In this document: positions 1 to 12,641 of the stretch, piece by piece
Layout of the letters: each line of letters opens with the position of its first letter
How positions within the stretch are numbered: position 1 is the first letter of the stretch
Assembly: GCF_037975245.1 (NCBI RefSeq)
Contig: NC_092565.1
Location: 22,527,499-22,591,498 of the forward strand
DNA length: 64,000 nucleotides
Reading direction: 5' to 3'
Source: Apostichopus japonicus
Taxonomy: Eukaryota; Echinodermata; Holothuroidea; Aspidochirotida; Stichopodidae
The notes under the pieces: model-generated
Database searches by the model: none
Told to the model about the DNA's origin: nothing
Seen by the model: the letters and a program-made list of their open reading frames with translations, nothing else
Program-made: the position numbers and the translations under genes

Positions 1-1297
1 CGCGGGTTTATCAACACATGACTCTCCAACCTGCAAAGCATGTTATGTGCATCAGCAGTTAGGAATATATATTGCATCCAGAGTTCAGGTTTGATAAGAG
101 GAGGGGGACTAGGAGGGACAGTCCGTAATGGGCCCGTGGTTTACTTATCGGGCCCGGGGAACTGTGGGATGGAGAATAATGTATTTACATGTTCATAATA
201 TAGTTGAGGAAAAATAAAGACTTCAAAAGGGGTCCGTTGCGCCAGGGCCCGAGCTGGACCAGGACACCCGTCCTGTAAGATTTACATGGGCGTCAACAAC
301 AAAATTCTCCAGGTTCTCCCCCTTGTTTTCTCCCCCTTGTTTCCGCTATGTTTTTTTAGTCCCCTCGCCTCCTTCTCCGCCATGCAGATTATGTTGCGAG
401 TAATCTCATCACTCCAATTATTCCGATATCCCTGAAAACAATATGCTCTATCGTTTAACATTTGCACGTGTTATTTATTAATGCATTACAATCTTCACCA
501 GCTCCAAGATGTTATATATGCAACGAGTGACTAACATTTGCCCATGCATGGTGTCTGGTTATCCCTGCATCCAGAACGGCCCTCTGTAATCTAACTTTTA
601 CTAACTATTACTCTTACCAAATTGTGTTATATGTGTTTGACTCCTCTCATCACAACTCATGTAAGCATTCGTATGCATCACCAACATATACATGTGTATA
701 GATACAAGCTAATTGTAGTTTCGCATAGTGTTTTGTATTGTTTGAGAGCAGCTAAGGTATAAGAACACTGTTTTCGGACAACACTGAAAAGCGTTAGTAA
801 TCATCGTAACCAGGTCAAATGTAGCCTATACATCGCCATGGAAGCATTAACCTGGTCATAGTTTTGTTAGTGTTTGTAGTGTTTGACTGTATAGCTATAC
901 AGAAGGTATAAGAACACTTGTATTTCTGGGAACACTGAAAAGAGTAAGTAAACAATATAACCAGAATAAATTTATCAATAACATGGAACATTACCCTGAT
1001 CGTATGTTCTGTTATTGTTTGAGAGTAGCTATGCAGGAGGTATAGAAGAACATCTTTTTCTGAGAACATTGAGATTTTGCTTCACATTCAGCACATTCTT
1101 TGTTACAATGTTCTATAACATCCTTGTAATCAATAAGTTATAACAACTGAATGGACCTTTGTATTCAACAGTAAACCATATATATTGGAGAGCCTATACT
1201 TCCCAATCCAGTCTTTCACAGCATTTTGGTAACATTTTTTTTTCCGTCAATATACAACTAGTTGAATGAGATCACTTGTGGTTTCCTGATTTTCCAG
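1..1297. other. Intron or upstream region of the CUB gene, no exon recognised
   Basis: The first recognised exon of the CUB gene starts in phase 1 at 1298, so an upstream exon must exist. No signal-peptide or CUB-like exon is visible here. Around 110-260 there are short GGGCCC-rich pieces that look like an old DNA-transposon remnant, but no matching ends or target duplication were found. A pyrimidine-rich stretch and TTTTCCAG directly before 1298 form the 3' splice site. Confidence 0.5.
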
Positions 1298-1487
1298 ACC
1301 CAATTCCCGGGGAAGCTTGTGGGGGAGGATACATCATCGGTACAGGGGACCAGTATGAAGTACACGCAGCAGTCGAAGAAACCACGGGCCATTATCTACC
1401 CAATGTCTCCTGCTCTTTACAATTCCGAACTGAAAACTATGAAGCATTCTTCATCAGAATCATCAAATTTAACGTGGAATCTTCTCG
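1298..1487 (+). CDS. CUB domain, N-terminal half (exon of a CUB-LDLa protein)
   Basis: The exon lies between a good acceptor (TTTCCTGATTTTCCAG) and a good donor (GTAAGT at 1488). It is read from the last two bases of a split codon. It encodes DPIPGEACGGGYIIGTG and then a segment with a second Cys (PNVSCSLQF), ending FNVESS. This is the start of a CUB domain: Cys1 within ACGGG, about 30 residues to Cys2, then the strand that carries the calcium-binding Glu of calcium-type CUBs (the E of FNVE). It ends in phase 2, and the CG left over is completed by the A that opens the exon at 22037, giving Arg. CUB domains mediate extracellular protein binding in receptors and secreted proteases. The 5' exons lie outside the window. 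The overlapping frame opening with ATG at 1262 is a shadow. Confidence 0.85.
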
Positions 1488-1660
1488 GTAAGTAGTAAAT
1501 TAAATAAGTAAGTAGTAAATTACTATAAGTAGTAAATTACTATATTGTACTTTTCATTAAAAAAAAAAAACCGAAAAGGAAATACCATGAATATATTTAT
1601 TTGTGAGTGGTGAAAGAGAACAGTATACTGACCCGAAATATGCTAGAAAGTCGAAAAATC

Positions 1661-2122
1661 CTCTCCCCTCTCCCCTCTCCCCTCTCCCCTCTCCCCTCTC
1701 CCCTCTCCCCTCTCCCTTCTCCCCTCTCCCCTCTCCCCTCTCCCCTCTCCCCTCTCCCCTCTCCCCTCTCCCCTCTCCCCTCTCCCCTCTCCCCTCTCCC
1801 CTCTCCCCTCTCCCCTCTCCCCTCTCCCCTCTCCCCTCTCCCCTCTCCCCTCTCCCCTCTCCCCTCTCCCCTCTCCCCTCTCCCCTCTCCCCTCTCCCCT
1901 CTCCCCTCTCCCCTCTCCCCTCTCCCCTCTCCCCTCTCCCCTCTCCCCTCTCCCCTCTCCCCTCTCCCCTCTCCCCTCTCCCCTCTCCCCTCTCCCCTCT
2001 CCCCTCTCCCCTCTCCCCTCTCCCCTCCTCCCCTCCTCCACTCTCCCCTCTCCCCTCTCCCCTTTCCCCTCTCCCCTTCCCCCTTTTCCCTCTCCCCCTC
2101 TCCAATCAACCCCTCTCCCTCT
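1661..2122. repeat. (CCCCTCT)n heptanucleotide tandem tract
   Basis: A nearly pure tract with a 7 nt period runs from about 1661 to 2028 (50 or more units, with a rare C-to-T variant) and then decays into irregular C/T to about 2122. The + strand is all pyrimidine and the - strand is AGAGGGG repeats with runs of four G, so G-quadruplex or triplex structure is plausible. It lies about 175 bases downstream of a splice donor in a large intron. Because the period is not a multiple of three and has no stop, it keeps several reading frames open, but none is a gene. Confidence 0.97.
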
Positions 2123-3809
2123 TCATTAGGTTTGAAGAGGTTTCGAATAAGAATAGAAACTTCGAATTGCTTACAAAATTGTCGACTTTGCCCTTCACTG
2201 TGATTAATATGCTATTAAGGTTGTAAAAAAAATATTTTGGTGACGAAGAATCTTTAAGATTCAACAGGAATCAATATCAATATCTCTCTCATTAACATAG
2301 AGTTGATGAAGATCTGTAATATGAAGCTCGGCGGGTTTGATAAAATTGCCAAAAAAATGGAAACCCAAAACGCAAGAAATCTGCTTAATGAGTTTAGCGG
2401 ACCTTCAAGCGTGACAGCAATATCGGTAAAATTACTATAGCAGGGAAATAATGAAAAGAGTTGGATACAACATTGTTATTTGCTCCTTGCATGCAAAACA
2501 AAAAAATAGAATAAAAAGAAATCGAAAACGCGACAACGTTCTAGTTTTGTGTCATCCCTCTAGCGATATAGGTATAAATTTCCGACTTTGATCGATTTTA
2601 TTCAGTCATATACTTCGTATTTCTTCGACCATTTTATTTTAATTTCTTGCTGTGTCTCAAACACGAAGATAGAAGTACTTTTGTCGAAAGTCATGTGCTT
2701 CCATCAATTTAAAAGCTGTCCAGAGCAAGGGAAAGGAAATGTGGAAGGCAAGGGAAAATGAGGCAAGGGAAAAGAGGAGCGAAGATGAACGTTTTGAAGA
2801 GGTTGCTACATGAGAATAACATTTAGATAAATAACAATAGGCAGCAAGAATGATGTCTGAAATTTCTATAGTCCATACATTACTCTTGAATGTCGTGCTC
2901 GCGCGCAGTCAGGCTCTTTTCATCACTCTGCAATGTTATGAAAGCTTCCTCATTTTGATGATATTTTCTCTGTTCCTCGAGGATTTTGTTTGTTATTACA
3001 TTGACACGTTTCCGCATAGAGATGGGCTTGCTTTGGATAACCTGTTGTCAGCAATAAATTACAAGATTCTCTATCAGTTCCTAGATCTATAATTGAATTT
3101 CTCGTCGATCGTCTGGTGACTAGTTAATTGTTCGCCAAATTCCCGTGCAGCGCTTCATATGTTTGTAGAATTTTCTCCCACGCAAAGAGAAGGGCAACCG
3201 AAAATGAGATACGAGTGGGTGAAGAGCAACCTGGTTGAATATATGCGCACAACAACATGAGTGTTTGTACCAGTAATATTTCCCTTTTGTATGAGTACAA
3301 GTAAAATGTAAAAGGTCAAGATTCGAGTGCGGCACTTAATATTAGCCTATACTATAGGATATATACCAGATATTCAAAGCGCACCGCGTACGAATATACG
3401 TTTACAAAATTCATAGCGTGACTGCTGAGTTCAGGCAACAGACTATTCAAGAAAAACGGGTGCGCGTACTAAGTCAGCATAAACCTGGGTTAATTGGGAG
3501 ACATGGCATGTATGAACGCTGACTGATAGCCTATACAATAGTAAACCAATAAACACAATATATGATGAGGGTGTATATCATAATGTTCCCGTAATAAACT
3601 AGAGGGGGTGGAGGAAGATAACAAATGGGAGAGAGAGAGAGGTAGAGGTGGGTGGAGAGAGAAATAACATACATACATGCTATTCGATACCATTAAGCAC
3701 ATATCTTACTGAACAGAAAATATACGGTTACGCTAATTGCATCATGACATAGTTCATGTTGGTGAATAGAGCCTGAGAGCAAGTGGATGGACAGACGTAG
3801 CGTGCATGT
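2123..3809. other. Intronic DNA, nothing recognised
   Basis: AT-rich unique-looking sequence within the large CUB-gene intron. It holds only short low-complexity patches: purine-rich AAGGGAAA-type at 2715-2780 and GA-rich at 3630-3662. No exon, RNA gene or paired terminal repeat was seen. Confidence 0.4.
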
Positions 3810-3817
3810 ATTCTAAA

Positions 3818-4171
3818 CATAGGCGTAAGAGGCGGTGGGCGGGGTGGGGAGGGGCTGCAGCCCCCAACCGAATATTTTTGTGCAAATTCGGGCAATATGC
3901 TGAGAATTTTTTCGGGCAACTACTGCAAGAAAGATAATTTGTAATGATGTAGCTAAAGGAAATCAATAGTTTAAAAAACAATTCTCTTGGTAATTAAAAT
4001 AAAGTTCTAAGCTTGCCCGACTAATTCGCCATTACTAATGTAAAAGCCAATATGATATGTACATTAACATGTTGAAAGCGCGGGGAGCGCGCGAAAAAAT
4101 GTGGTTATATTTTTCAGGCAAGTCGTTACAGCCCCCCCCCCCCCAAATCAAATTTGGCTCCTACGCCTATG
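3818..4171. mobile_element. Non-autonomous hAT-type DNA transposon (MITE), 354 bp
   Basis: The ends are inverted: CATAGGCGTA at 3818-3827 and TACGCCTATG at 4162-4171. They are bracketed by a perfect 8 bp direct duplication, ATTCTAAA, at 3810-3817 and 4172-4179. An 8 bp target duplication with short terminal inverted repeats is the hAT signature. The interior has a G-rich left arm and a C13-14 run near the right end, and no coding potential. Confidence 0.88.
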
Positions 4172-4179
4172 ATTCTAAA

Positions 4180-7100
4180 TAATACAAGGAAGCACTAAAA
4201 CACAAAATATGAAAACGATTAGCCTATACTTAAGCATCATGTCAGCGTATATTACTATAGTAATCGTAACCGTTGTTTCGAGTCAACAGAAATCACCAGA
4301 TTTGTGACTTTACTTTATTAAATCATGATATGACAACAGGATCCAATTATGGCATCTTATATTACAAACACTTAACAGCCTTAAGCACTCGTTTGTCTAA
4401 AATTTCTTCTGCAGTGGGTGTCTCGTGTACCGCATACATGCATATCATACATGCTCTAATGTTTTAGAAGAAGTACATGATATCAACGATATTACAAGCT
4501 GTGATCATGCAATTAAAATCAATGACAGCAAAACCCTGGATGAATAAACAGACTGACCTATTGACCAATCACGTTGCAGAAGACGGAGATTTAAGGCGCG
4601 TAATGAAGCGCCGATTTCATTTTGTGTGACTGTGTATATAGAGACAAATGTGGACGTGAACCCATGATCGAAATATGTAACATGAGAATGACTCATTGGC
4701 TTTGGTTTTGAAGATTTTTGAAAGGAAAAGCTAATAAGTATCATGTGAAGCGCCATATTGAAAGTCAAGTGGATTGAATGACATAATCTGATTTGTTTTT
4801 GTATATGCTGTGCATTTTAATCAATAACAGCTGTATTTGCAAAAGATTTGTTTTCTCTTCAGTACGGATAAAAAGAACTATGTTTAATCAATATGGCCAA
4901 AACAATATATATATCTTGAACAGTTGCGCTTTGCTTCAATCAAAGCTCTGCTGCATGTATGGTTGTTCAGTTTGTTTCATGGCACTAAACAGCTGTGTTC
5001 GCGAAAAAAAAGGTTTCGCTCTACAACTACACACTGGAGAAACTGTCTGGGCAAGTTAAGGGTTTTGTGTGACTGATATGTCTCTGTGTGCAGCCTGCAT
5101 GGGTTGTGACTAATTGCTTAACCCAGTTTAGTGGTTATATTTTCTAGATTAATATCCATTTTTTATTCTTTAAACCTGTTTTCATTAGACCTTTTGTCTA
5201 ACCTAATTTGCATACATGGCTTACTTGTCATCACGTGATCGAGCATAGTAAAGAAGTGATGAGATTACACGACGGAGCCCTTTGATGATACATTTATAAT
5301 ATACTACATTTATATATTGGCATATTACATTGATCCATGGGTTCCCTGCAATCTGTCTGTCGTCTGATATCGTCACGTTATATGATTTCTGTTATTCTTC
5401 AATACCCTAGTTTATTTACGATATATCATATATCCACTGAAAAAAACATTAGTGTTTATAAAATATAACGAAACAAAATATGTGATATTAGTTACAAGTG
5501 ACGTGATTGCGAATTCTCGAGTCACGGATAACCTTTTCGTTAATATTATATAGACACATTAGCAACCATCTGTTATACACGCTGTGATATTGTTATCATC
5601 CTCTATAACATTTCGTTCGGTGATTTCTAACATTCTGTATTCAAATGAGTACCGATAGTATGTGTTTCAGCATCTCGCGATGAGTGAACACTGCCTTTAA
5701 GGTACAAATGAATCAGCTATAGGCATGTATAAATTATGTTACACAGGCTATATAGTTTACAACTTCACGCACTGTAATATTTCTGACAATAATAATTGTC
5801 CCTTGGCATATCTATTCCAAACCTGACAAATTTATATTCGAACGGTACATGAGGTTGTTCAATGAGTCTCTCGAAAGCCTATAAATATTTTAGAGTTCGA
5901 CTTAAGATGCGTTTGGTATTTTGGGAATGTTTTTTTGAGGACGGTATGACGTTATCCTACAAGAACATTAAACCGTGTTGTGTTACTATTCCAATTTCCA
6001 ACCAGCTTCACTTAAAAATCTAGTGGAATGGCTCTGGTTTGGAATGTTCTAGGTTTAAAAGTATATAAGAAAAGAACATGAAACTTGAGTATTGAATATG
6101 AAACCTCCATCCCAGATTCGTTTTTGTAAAGTTATAGTCTAGGTTATGGGTACTTCTGCATATTAATGTGTGCTTAGTCTATATATGCTGATGATTGTGA
6201 GGTGTGGGTGACTGTGTTTAGGAAGTAACATACACTTTCTCTAGACAAATTACTGCTTCTGTTCAGTGTCAGATGGCGACAGAGGATATGCTACTAAAAT
6301 ACATTGCTTCAATATAGAAAAAGGAAAATAACACAGAAGAACAGTATATAGTATTCTGATGTCAGACGATACTTCGAAAGGTCTTTAATCCAACAGTTCA
6401 CTTTTTTTCTGACTAAATTAGCAGTAGAGCGCATAACGCACCACCTGCCTTCGTATCGAATCCACAGTAACTAATATAGTTCAGTATTCCCATAACATAT
6501 ATAACTATGAAGTATTTTGGTTTGTCCAACAATTTCATATGTATCATATCTTGTATGAATATTGCAAGCACTGCCTTTACAGTGTCCTTTATATCTATAT
6601 CTATATCTGTATATAATAAATATATATGAGTTTTAAGAAACGATTAAAAAATTTGGCTAGATATGTGCGTAATATAATGCACAACGTGAGGCATATCGTC
6701 CTAAGTGTTATCAGTATTGGTTCCAATGTTTATTACGCTGAGACTGCTAGAAGTTTTCAAAAGCATGTTTTTTCGGAGTCTCTGACAATCCAAACTGTTT
6801 CCCCAGACATTCATTATAGGAATAATACTCTATAATCAAGTCTATATTGAGAGAAAGCGGTTGCTGAGGATTGCAAATAAATATTAATCATTATTTCACT
6901 GCTAAGCATATTTGCATGGAGACAGTACTGATGTTCGTTTAACTGTAACTTTAGGGGGGAGTAGGGGGAGTAGGGGGAGAGGTGCCGGCGGGTGGGGGCC
7001 GGGGGGACGGTGCTGGAAGCAGCAGAGTAGTGTAGGTAACGCGTACACTGCACTTGTATCATTGTATGGGAACAAAGTCTCGTCCACGAGGACAGCATCC

Positions 7101-8340
7101 AATCGTTTGACCAGACACAAATAACCCGTTTCAAACTGTTCAAGATTCCAATTGCGCACATGTCGGCGCGCATGCGTGTTGTATAGTTCTTGATAAGGTG
7201 AAGTGATATGTATAAAAGAAGCACACGCTTTAAGATTTGTAGCTTGTACACAGTGCCGCATACATAGGGAAGTGTAACCTGGGCAGTTGAAGCAACAGTT
7301 TGCGTTTGGTTGGAAAGTTTTTAACAAAACCTATCGAGTATTAGCCTACTCAAATTATAAGGTGATAATTTGCAACAAAGTGAGATTAAAGAGAAAATAA
7401 TGCCTAAATACGTTTGGTTATCGATTGTTGACGCCCAGACTATCTTCCATACGTATAGGCCTTATTTAATCGCATATGAAAAGCCTAGTATTCACTTAGT
7501 TGAAATGAACGTATCGTTGACTGTTGAAGTTTATATAGTATCGTTGAGATTACGTTGTTTGGGATTTTAATATCAAATAGCATCAAAGACCAATTCAACT
7601 CAAAAAGCTGTTTCTCAGTATTTTCTCGATACCGTAAACGAGTTACCCAACTGCATAGTCCACTTTACACCGTGAAGAGTGTGTGTTAGTTGATCTGTAC
7701 AAGTAACGTACTCCATATCTGCATAATTTATGAATCAGGAGAGATTTAATCAACCGCGTATAAACTGAAGGTTAACACAGGAGTTTATTTACTTTGCGTA
7801 TACTATATAAATACTATTAATTCTAAAGAATAAATCGTCACACTGTGGGAGTTTTCAGGATGGTAGCTCTCCCCCCCCCCCCTTTTTTGGTTGGATTGCA
7901 TGATTTTCCTGCTTCCTTGGAGTGGAATCCTATCAATTTAGCTCCAAAATAGAGGTTTAGAGCTACTTTTTAACGAGACGAAATTCTAATTCCGTAAATT
8001 GAAATCCAAGACTCCTGAAAAGAGTGATCATTCTGAATACTTTCAAATTCTGAATTCTGCACTCAGTGAAATTAATACTTGGCATACTGGTGTGACATAC
8101 AGCTGAAGCCTTGGAACGCGGAAGCTTAATTATTATGTCGAGCTTATACGAATATATAGTCTTTGGACGCCTGCACAGATCTTAAAGCCTTGCGTGTGTG
8201 TGTATGTGTGTGCTTTGTTTGAACTGTATGGAATTCTGTTCTACTTGAACTAAATGAATCTCTGACGTCATAGAGCATGTATTTTGCAATGCCATCCAAG
8301 GGAAAGCCACTCCAAATGCACATTTTGCCAGCAGCTAGTA
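4180..8340. other. Intronic DNA, no gene recognised
   Basis: AT-rich intron sequence. The only structure that stands out is a G-rich cluster at 6954-7007 (listed separately) and a C13 run near 7868-7881. Short open frames here lack family resemblance, splice context and codon bias. Confidence 0.4.
6954..7007 (+). other. G-quadruplex-type G-run cluster
   Basis: Three runs of five or more G separated by AGTA or AGA are followed by GGG, GGGGG and GGGGGG runs within about 55 bases. This fits the four-G-run quadruplex pattern on the + (sense) strand of the CUB-gene intron. Confidence 0.6.
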
Positions 8341-8537
8341 GGTTTCTAAGAAAAATAACCCAAGATAGAGATGCTGGGCACGTAAACCAAACCACTTGAT
8401 CCACTCTTGAACCCAGTTTTTGCATGGATACAACATGTATAACCGCGTGATTATTACGTTAAGTGGGTATCTCGAGGTCTCTTCAAACAGAACAGATGCT
8501 AGACATGATCTTAGCCATTAGCTTAGCCGAGAAGCTA
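8341..8537 (-). ncRNA. Diverged solo copy of the U2-headed structured RNA repeat
   Basis: Read on the - strand from about 8537, the sequence begins AGCTTCTCGGC, then GGCTAAGATCATGTCTAGC and ATCTGTTC, matching the U2-derived head of the array at 32665-33420. After a variable middle it regains the family's 3' part in order: AGAGTGGATCA, GTTTGGTTTACGTGCCCAG and TTTTTCTTAGAAA. The terminal hairpin survives as CCCAG/TTGGG with one G-T wobble and a different loop. In the branch-point-binding box GUAGUA has become CUAGCA. Because both ends and the order of blocks are kept while the middle has drifted, this is an old relative of the array unit. It could be a mobile (SINE-like) copy or a related RNA gene. 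Confidence 0.75.
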
Positions 8538-11100
8538 GCAGCCATCATGACACATCTCGAGTGATTCGTGCGTTTGAGCATCAGAGCTCACTGCCATACA
8601 ATTTAGTGAAGTGTGCACAGGGAGGGGGAGCGGAGATAGGAATCTCTCCCATCTCCCATTGTCAGGTCGAGGGACAATGATTCAGTCGGTGGATTGTTTT
8701 CGCATTCAGCGGATAAAGAATACGACTACTACTACTACAGGTGTACCCCCCCCCCCCCCCTCTTTGTCAGTCGCAAACAAATTCCTTGTTAGGAAATCGC
8801 CTCAGAATGCACCATTTGACCCCCTTCAATACGAAATGGCTTCGGTGATCCCCAGGGCAGCACCCCTCCCAATTATTTAATATCTTTAATTGCCACCTAC
8901 CCTCCGACAAAAAGGTTCAGCCTATATGCCTCAAGATTCGAGGGAAATTCTGAACTTATTATTATTTATTAGCTCAACCTCAGAATGCATAATTTGATTT
9001 CTGAATTTTAATTTTCCGTGTAATTACCGCTACCCCCCCCCCCCCGTTCATATAAACTTGCTTAAATGTACTCAGGGCGGGAGCCCTCCTTATAAGCCCT
9101 AAGTACAGCCCCTTACCTAACTCAATCGGGAGGAAATTTTCATCCCACCCTCAAGCTTGCCCACCCTTCCCCCCCCAATATCCTGTCCCTCATCACGCCA
9201 CTGAGACATTTATTTCAGGCTAATTCAGTGTTGATTGTTCTTCTTCTCCATGATATTATTAAGCTATAATGGATAATATTAATATTGTGTGTATGCTATC
9301 GAAACACGTGCCCCTCTGATTCTATATATCATACAGTTAACATCACGTGCAATTTACAGACTGACGTGAATCTCAATATAGGGAGAGACAAGTAGCGACA
9401 GTGTACATTAAGTTAATGCAAAATATTTTCGTCGATTTTACTAACATTTGACAGGGTTTTTGTTTTTTGTTTGCGGGAGGCCGATACTCACGTTTATTAC
9501 AATGCAGCAGCACATAAGCAAATATTCTGAGATTTCCATTTCTGCAGTCTTTACATTGTGATCAGAATAACTGTACAGAGAAATTTGACTGAAAATGAAT
9601 AACAATAAGAATATTTAGCATGTCAGTAATGAGCTTAAGATAATCTCTAGAGGCCAGGTTTTCGTTTTTTTTTTGGCTTCTCTCAAAAAAGAAGAAAAAG
9701 TAGCATACACAGTTTTAGTAAGTTGTGCGTACACAAAACAAATATAGCCCTACACTGTATCCTTCCGTAGAACATTTTACATATGTATTATACAGTGTTA
9801 AGTTGCATGTGTGAAAGTTTGAAACGAATGACACGCCCACATCTTTATTACACTCACTCATACGTGGCTTATTAATTACTTCTTTATATACAACTTGCAA
9901 AAGATCATGAAAAAAGATCAAAGAATCCTGGAGCAATACGATATATTAACGAGTGTTATTAAATATAATAATAATAATGCATGTCTCGATGTACATAAAG
10001 GAAGCAATATCCATACATTTGATCCATCTGTGGTATCGTTTACCCATGTGTTTTAGCTTTAAGCTGTGTGAAGGTTTGAAAACGAAATGTTTTATTACAC
10101 TCACCCATGCGTGGCTTATTTTCTTGGGACTGTGTGGAACTGTGTGACATATTAACCAGAATTAGAACAACAAGTAATGTATCAATTTACTTAAAAATAA
10201 TATTAAACAGAGATAAAGAACATGGTTTATCCAGGAGAGGAGTAATCTAATACCTTTCGAAAATACATTTTTTTTTTTTTTTTTTTTAATTATTGCAACA
10301 TGTGATATCGATGATGTAAGGAACACACCTCGTTTTTTTTTCGACTGGTTATATTATGTGCGTGGGTAAATTTTCTCGTTATACGTGTGTGTATATATAT
10401 ATATATGAAATGATGGATGCTACATCTACTGAAGCTGCTCGCAGACGACCATGACCTTGCAAGGCCTGATGGATGTTTTTATCCCCGATAGCGGCTTGTG
10501 CATGGTTTTTACGATCATGCTCGATTTATCACCTGCACGCGTGGGAATTCCAATGTGACGTCGGCCAGTCCAAGCTGCAAGGGGACGAGTTTTGGGTGTA
10601 GGCCTATCTCAGATGACTAGTTTGCTAAAGGATGAGGAACCTTCAACCAATATGTTTAAGCAAATCATGATAGGCTAAATGAACATTCTGTTAGAGAACT
10701 GAACGATTGACAGCCCATTGCTTAGTTTCTGCTTTTTTCTTTTTAATTTCCTTTAAAGACAAAAATATATACAGGACTTTCATATAAGACTTAGATAGAC
10801 TACCGTACTTGTTGTATGACATGTAGAATATAACGTGTCATGTAGGACCTATACCCTATACATGGCTTAACACATATATAGCTGCTTTAGTACAACCTAC
10901 GCGTGTTATAAGATATAGGCTCTATAGCCTAATATCTTTATAAGATGCACAGCCTATACTATAGGTTACATATATTGATAGGATGTATAAACTATATGTT
11001 GTTAGGACAGACAAGATATAAACTCATCGTTATTCAAATATATACAAAAAAATCATGACAAGCACGAAAAGATATTTCTAGAATATGTTATAGGAAGTGT
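8538..11100. other. Intronic DNA with C-run remnants
   Basis: No exon recognised. Poly-C runs at about 8746-8760 and 9034-9046, and a piece ending CACGCCACTG near 9203, look like debris of hAT-type elements, but no target duplications were paired. A direct repeat of about 60 bp (TTATTACACTCAC and GCGTGGCTTATT) occurs near 9810-9875 and 10067-10122. T20 lies at about 10268-10288. Confidence 0.4.
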
Positions 11101-11108
11101 TAGCAAAT

Positions 11109-12633
11109 CAGGGACGTAGCCAGGGGGGGGGAGCAGGGGGAGCGACCGCTCCCCCCCTTTCAGTGTCGGAAAAAATGTTTAAAAACTGTTGTTTTTTTAG
11201 CATGGTATTTTGTCAGTGCTCTTTTCATCTTGAATACTCGTCAGGTCAATTAACTCAATTATAATCGTAGTAACATTCACACCTACTGATTCAACTACTT
11301 ACTTAGTTTGGCAGATGCAATTAGCTAAATTTAGCCTATAGCCTATTACAAGCCTACAGTTGGCCACTGCGTAATAAAATACATATTGCCTACCTAACCG
11401 CACTCTATGGAATGTCACAAACCGTATGCACAACAACGTTGACAGCGTTCGTTCTCATCCTTTCTATGATTCGTCCTAAGTTGTTGCACGAACAGCATGT
11501 TATGAAGCTAAGCTAGCAATCGTACGTGATACGCACTTCCTATAAATAATTATTACACTGCTAATACACTGCGATAACGATATTTGTTTTTAGGCCACTG
11601 CATATCTGGCTATATTCCAAAATATTATATTATATTGTCCATCAGTTAAGTTGGTCAAATGTATTAAAGTCCAGACATTGGACAATAAACAAGAATCATC
11701 CTACTTGAAAAATTGTAAAAGAGCACTATGTTTGTCTTTCTGATATATTATGGAAAAGAACATGTAAAAGAATTCAAAAAAGGAAACAAAATCTGCTGAT
11801 AATATGATATCATATGATCAGGGGCGTAGCCAGTATGTAGCACTGTGGGCACGGGCCTACACTTTTTTTGGCCAACTTATCTTTTTTTAGAAACACCCAT
11901 ATTTCAAATCCATAAGCTTGCTGGACGAGTTTAAGAGTGTAGACAGGAATAACTATTGAAATGAACGTAGCAAGAATATGGCTTAATTAGGTGACCTAGT
12001 CTTCTAATTTAGGCTATCATTTCTATCGCGTGCCGTTTCATTCAACACTCTACCCGCCGAAAAAGACTATAGGATCCGATCTTGTCAGTGTTGTAACATC
12101 TAGTTAAGAACCTGTTTACGCAGATAAATTTCAGTTGAGAAAACAGTTGAGAAATTTGAATCAGATGGCAATCGTCGGATAGCTCTCGCCTTCTCTTATT
12201 AGGCTAACTTAAACATTGACAGTTGTATCAAAGACAATTACTGGCTATAGTTGTATCTAAGACATGTCTGGCCTATCTATATATGTAACTACAAGTATCA
12301 GCAGTTGAAAATTAAGACTACTCTGTACATGTACCTTGCTAATTTTAAATACATTATGTATTATTGAATTATGTAACTTGTTTGTTTTTTTGGTTGAAAA
12401 GTGATATTGAATGAGGTGTCTCAAGTTAACAAGAGGCCATGGAACCAGCATGAACACTCGGGAAGGGCCGTTTCCGGCCATCTGGGGGGTTTGTAAAACC
12501 AAAAATTTTCTTGTACGCTCCGCGCCAACCGATGGTGGCGCTCCGCTCAGATAGTCGTGCCTAAATTTTTGAAAATCGATATCAATCGCAAAAAGTGCCC
12601 CCCCCCCCTTTCAAATTCCTGGCTACGTCGCTG
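11109..12633. mobile_element. hAT-type DNA transposon, 1.5 kb, non-coding
   Basis: The left end CAGGGACGTAGCCAGG (11109) and right end CCTGGCTACGTCGCTG (to 12633) are inverted repeats. They are bracketed by a perfect 8 bp target duplication, TAGCAAAT, at 11101-11108 and 12634-12641. G or C runs sit just inside both ends. A second end-like sequence, CAGGGGCGTAGCCAG, starts at 11819, preceded by CATATGAT. It suggests a related element nested inside whose right end was not identified. No transposase frame was found, so the element is non-autonomous or decayed. Confidence 0.88.
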
Positions 12634-12641
12634 TAGCAAAT

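Noticed and set aside
1557-2226. Long open frames on both strands over the heptamer tract (Pro/Leu/Ser or Gly/Glu/Arg repeats)
   Set aside because: They arise from a 7 nt repeat without stop codons. There is no splice context and the frames mirror each other.
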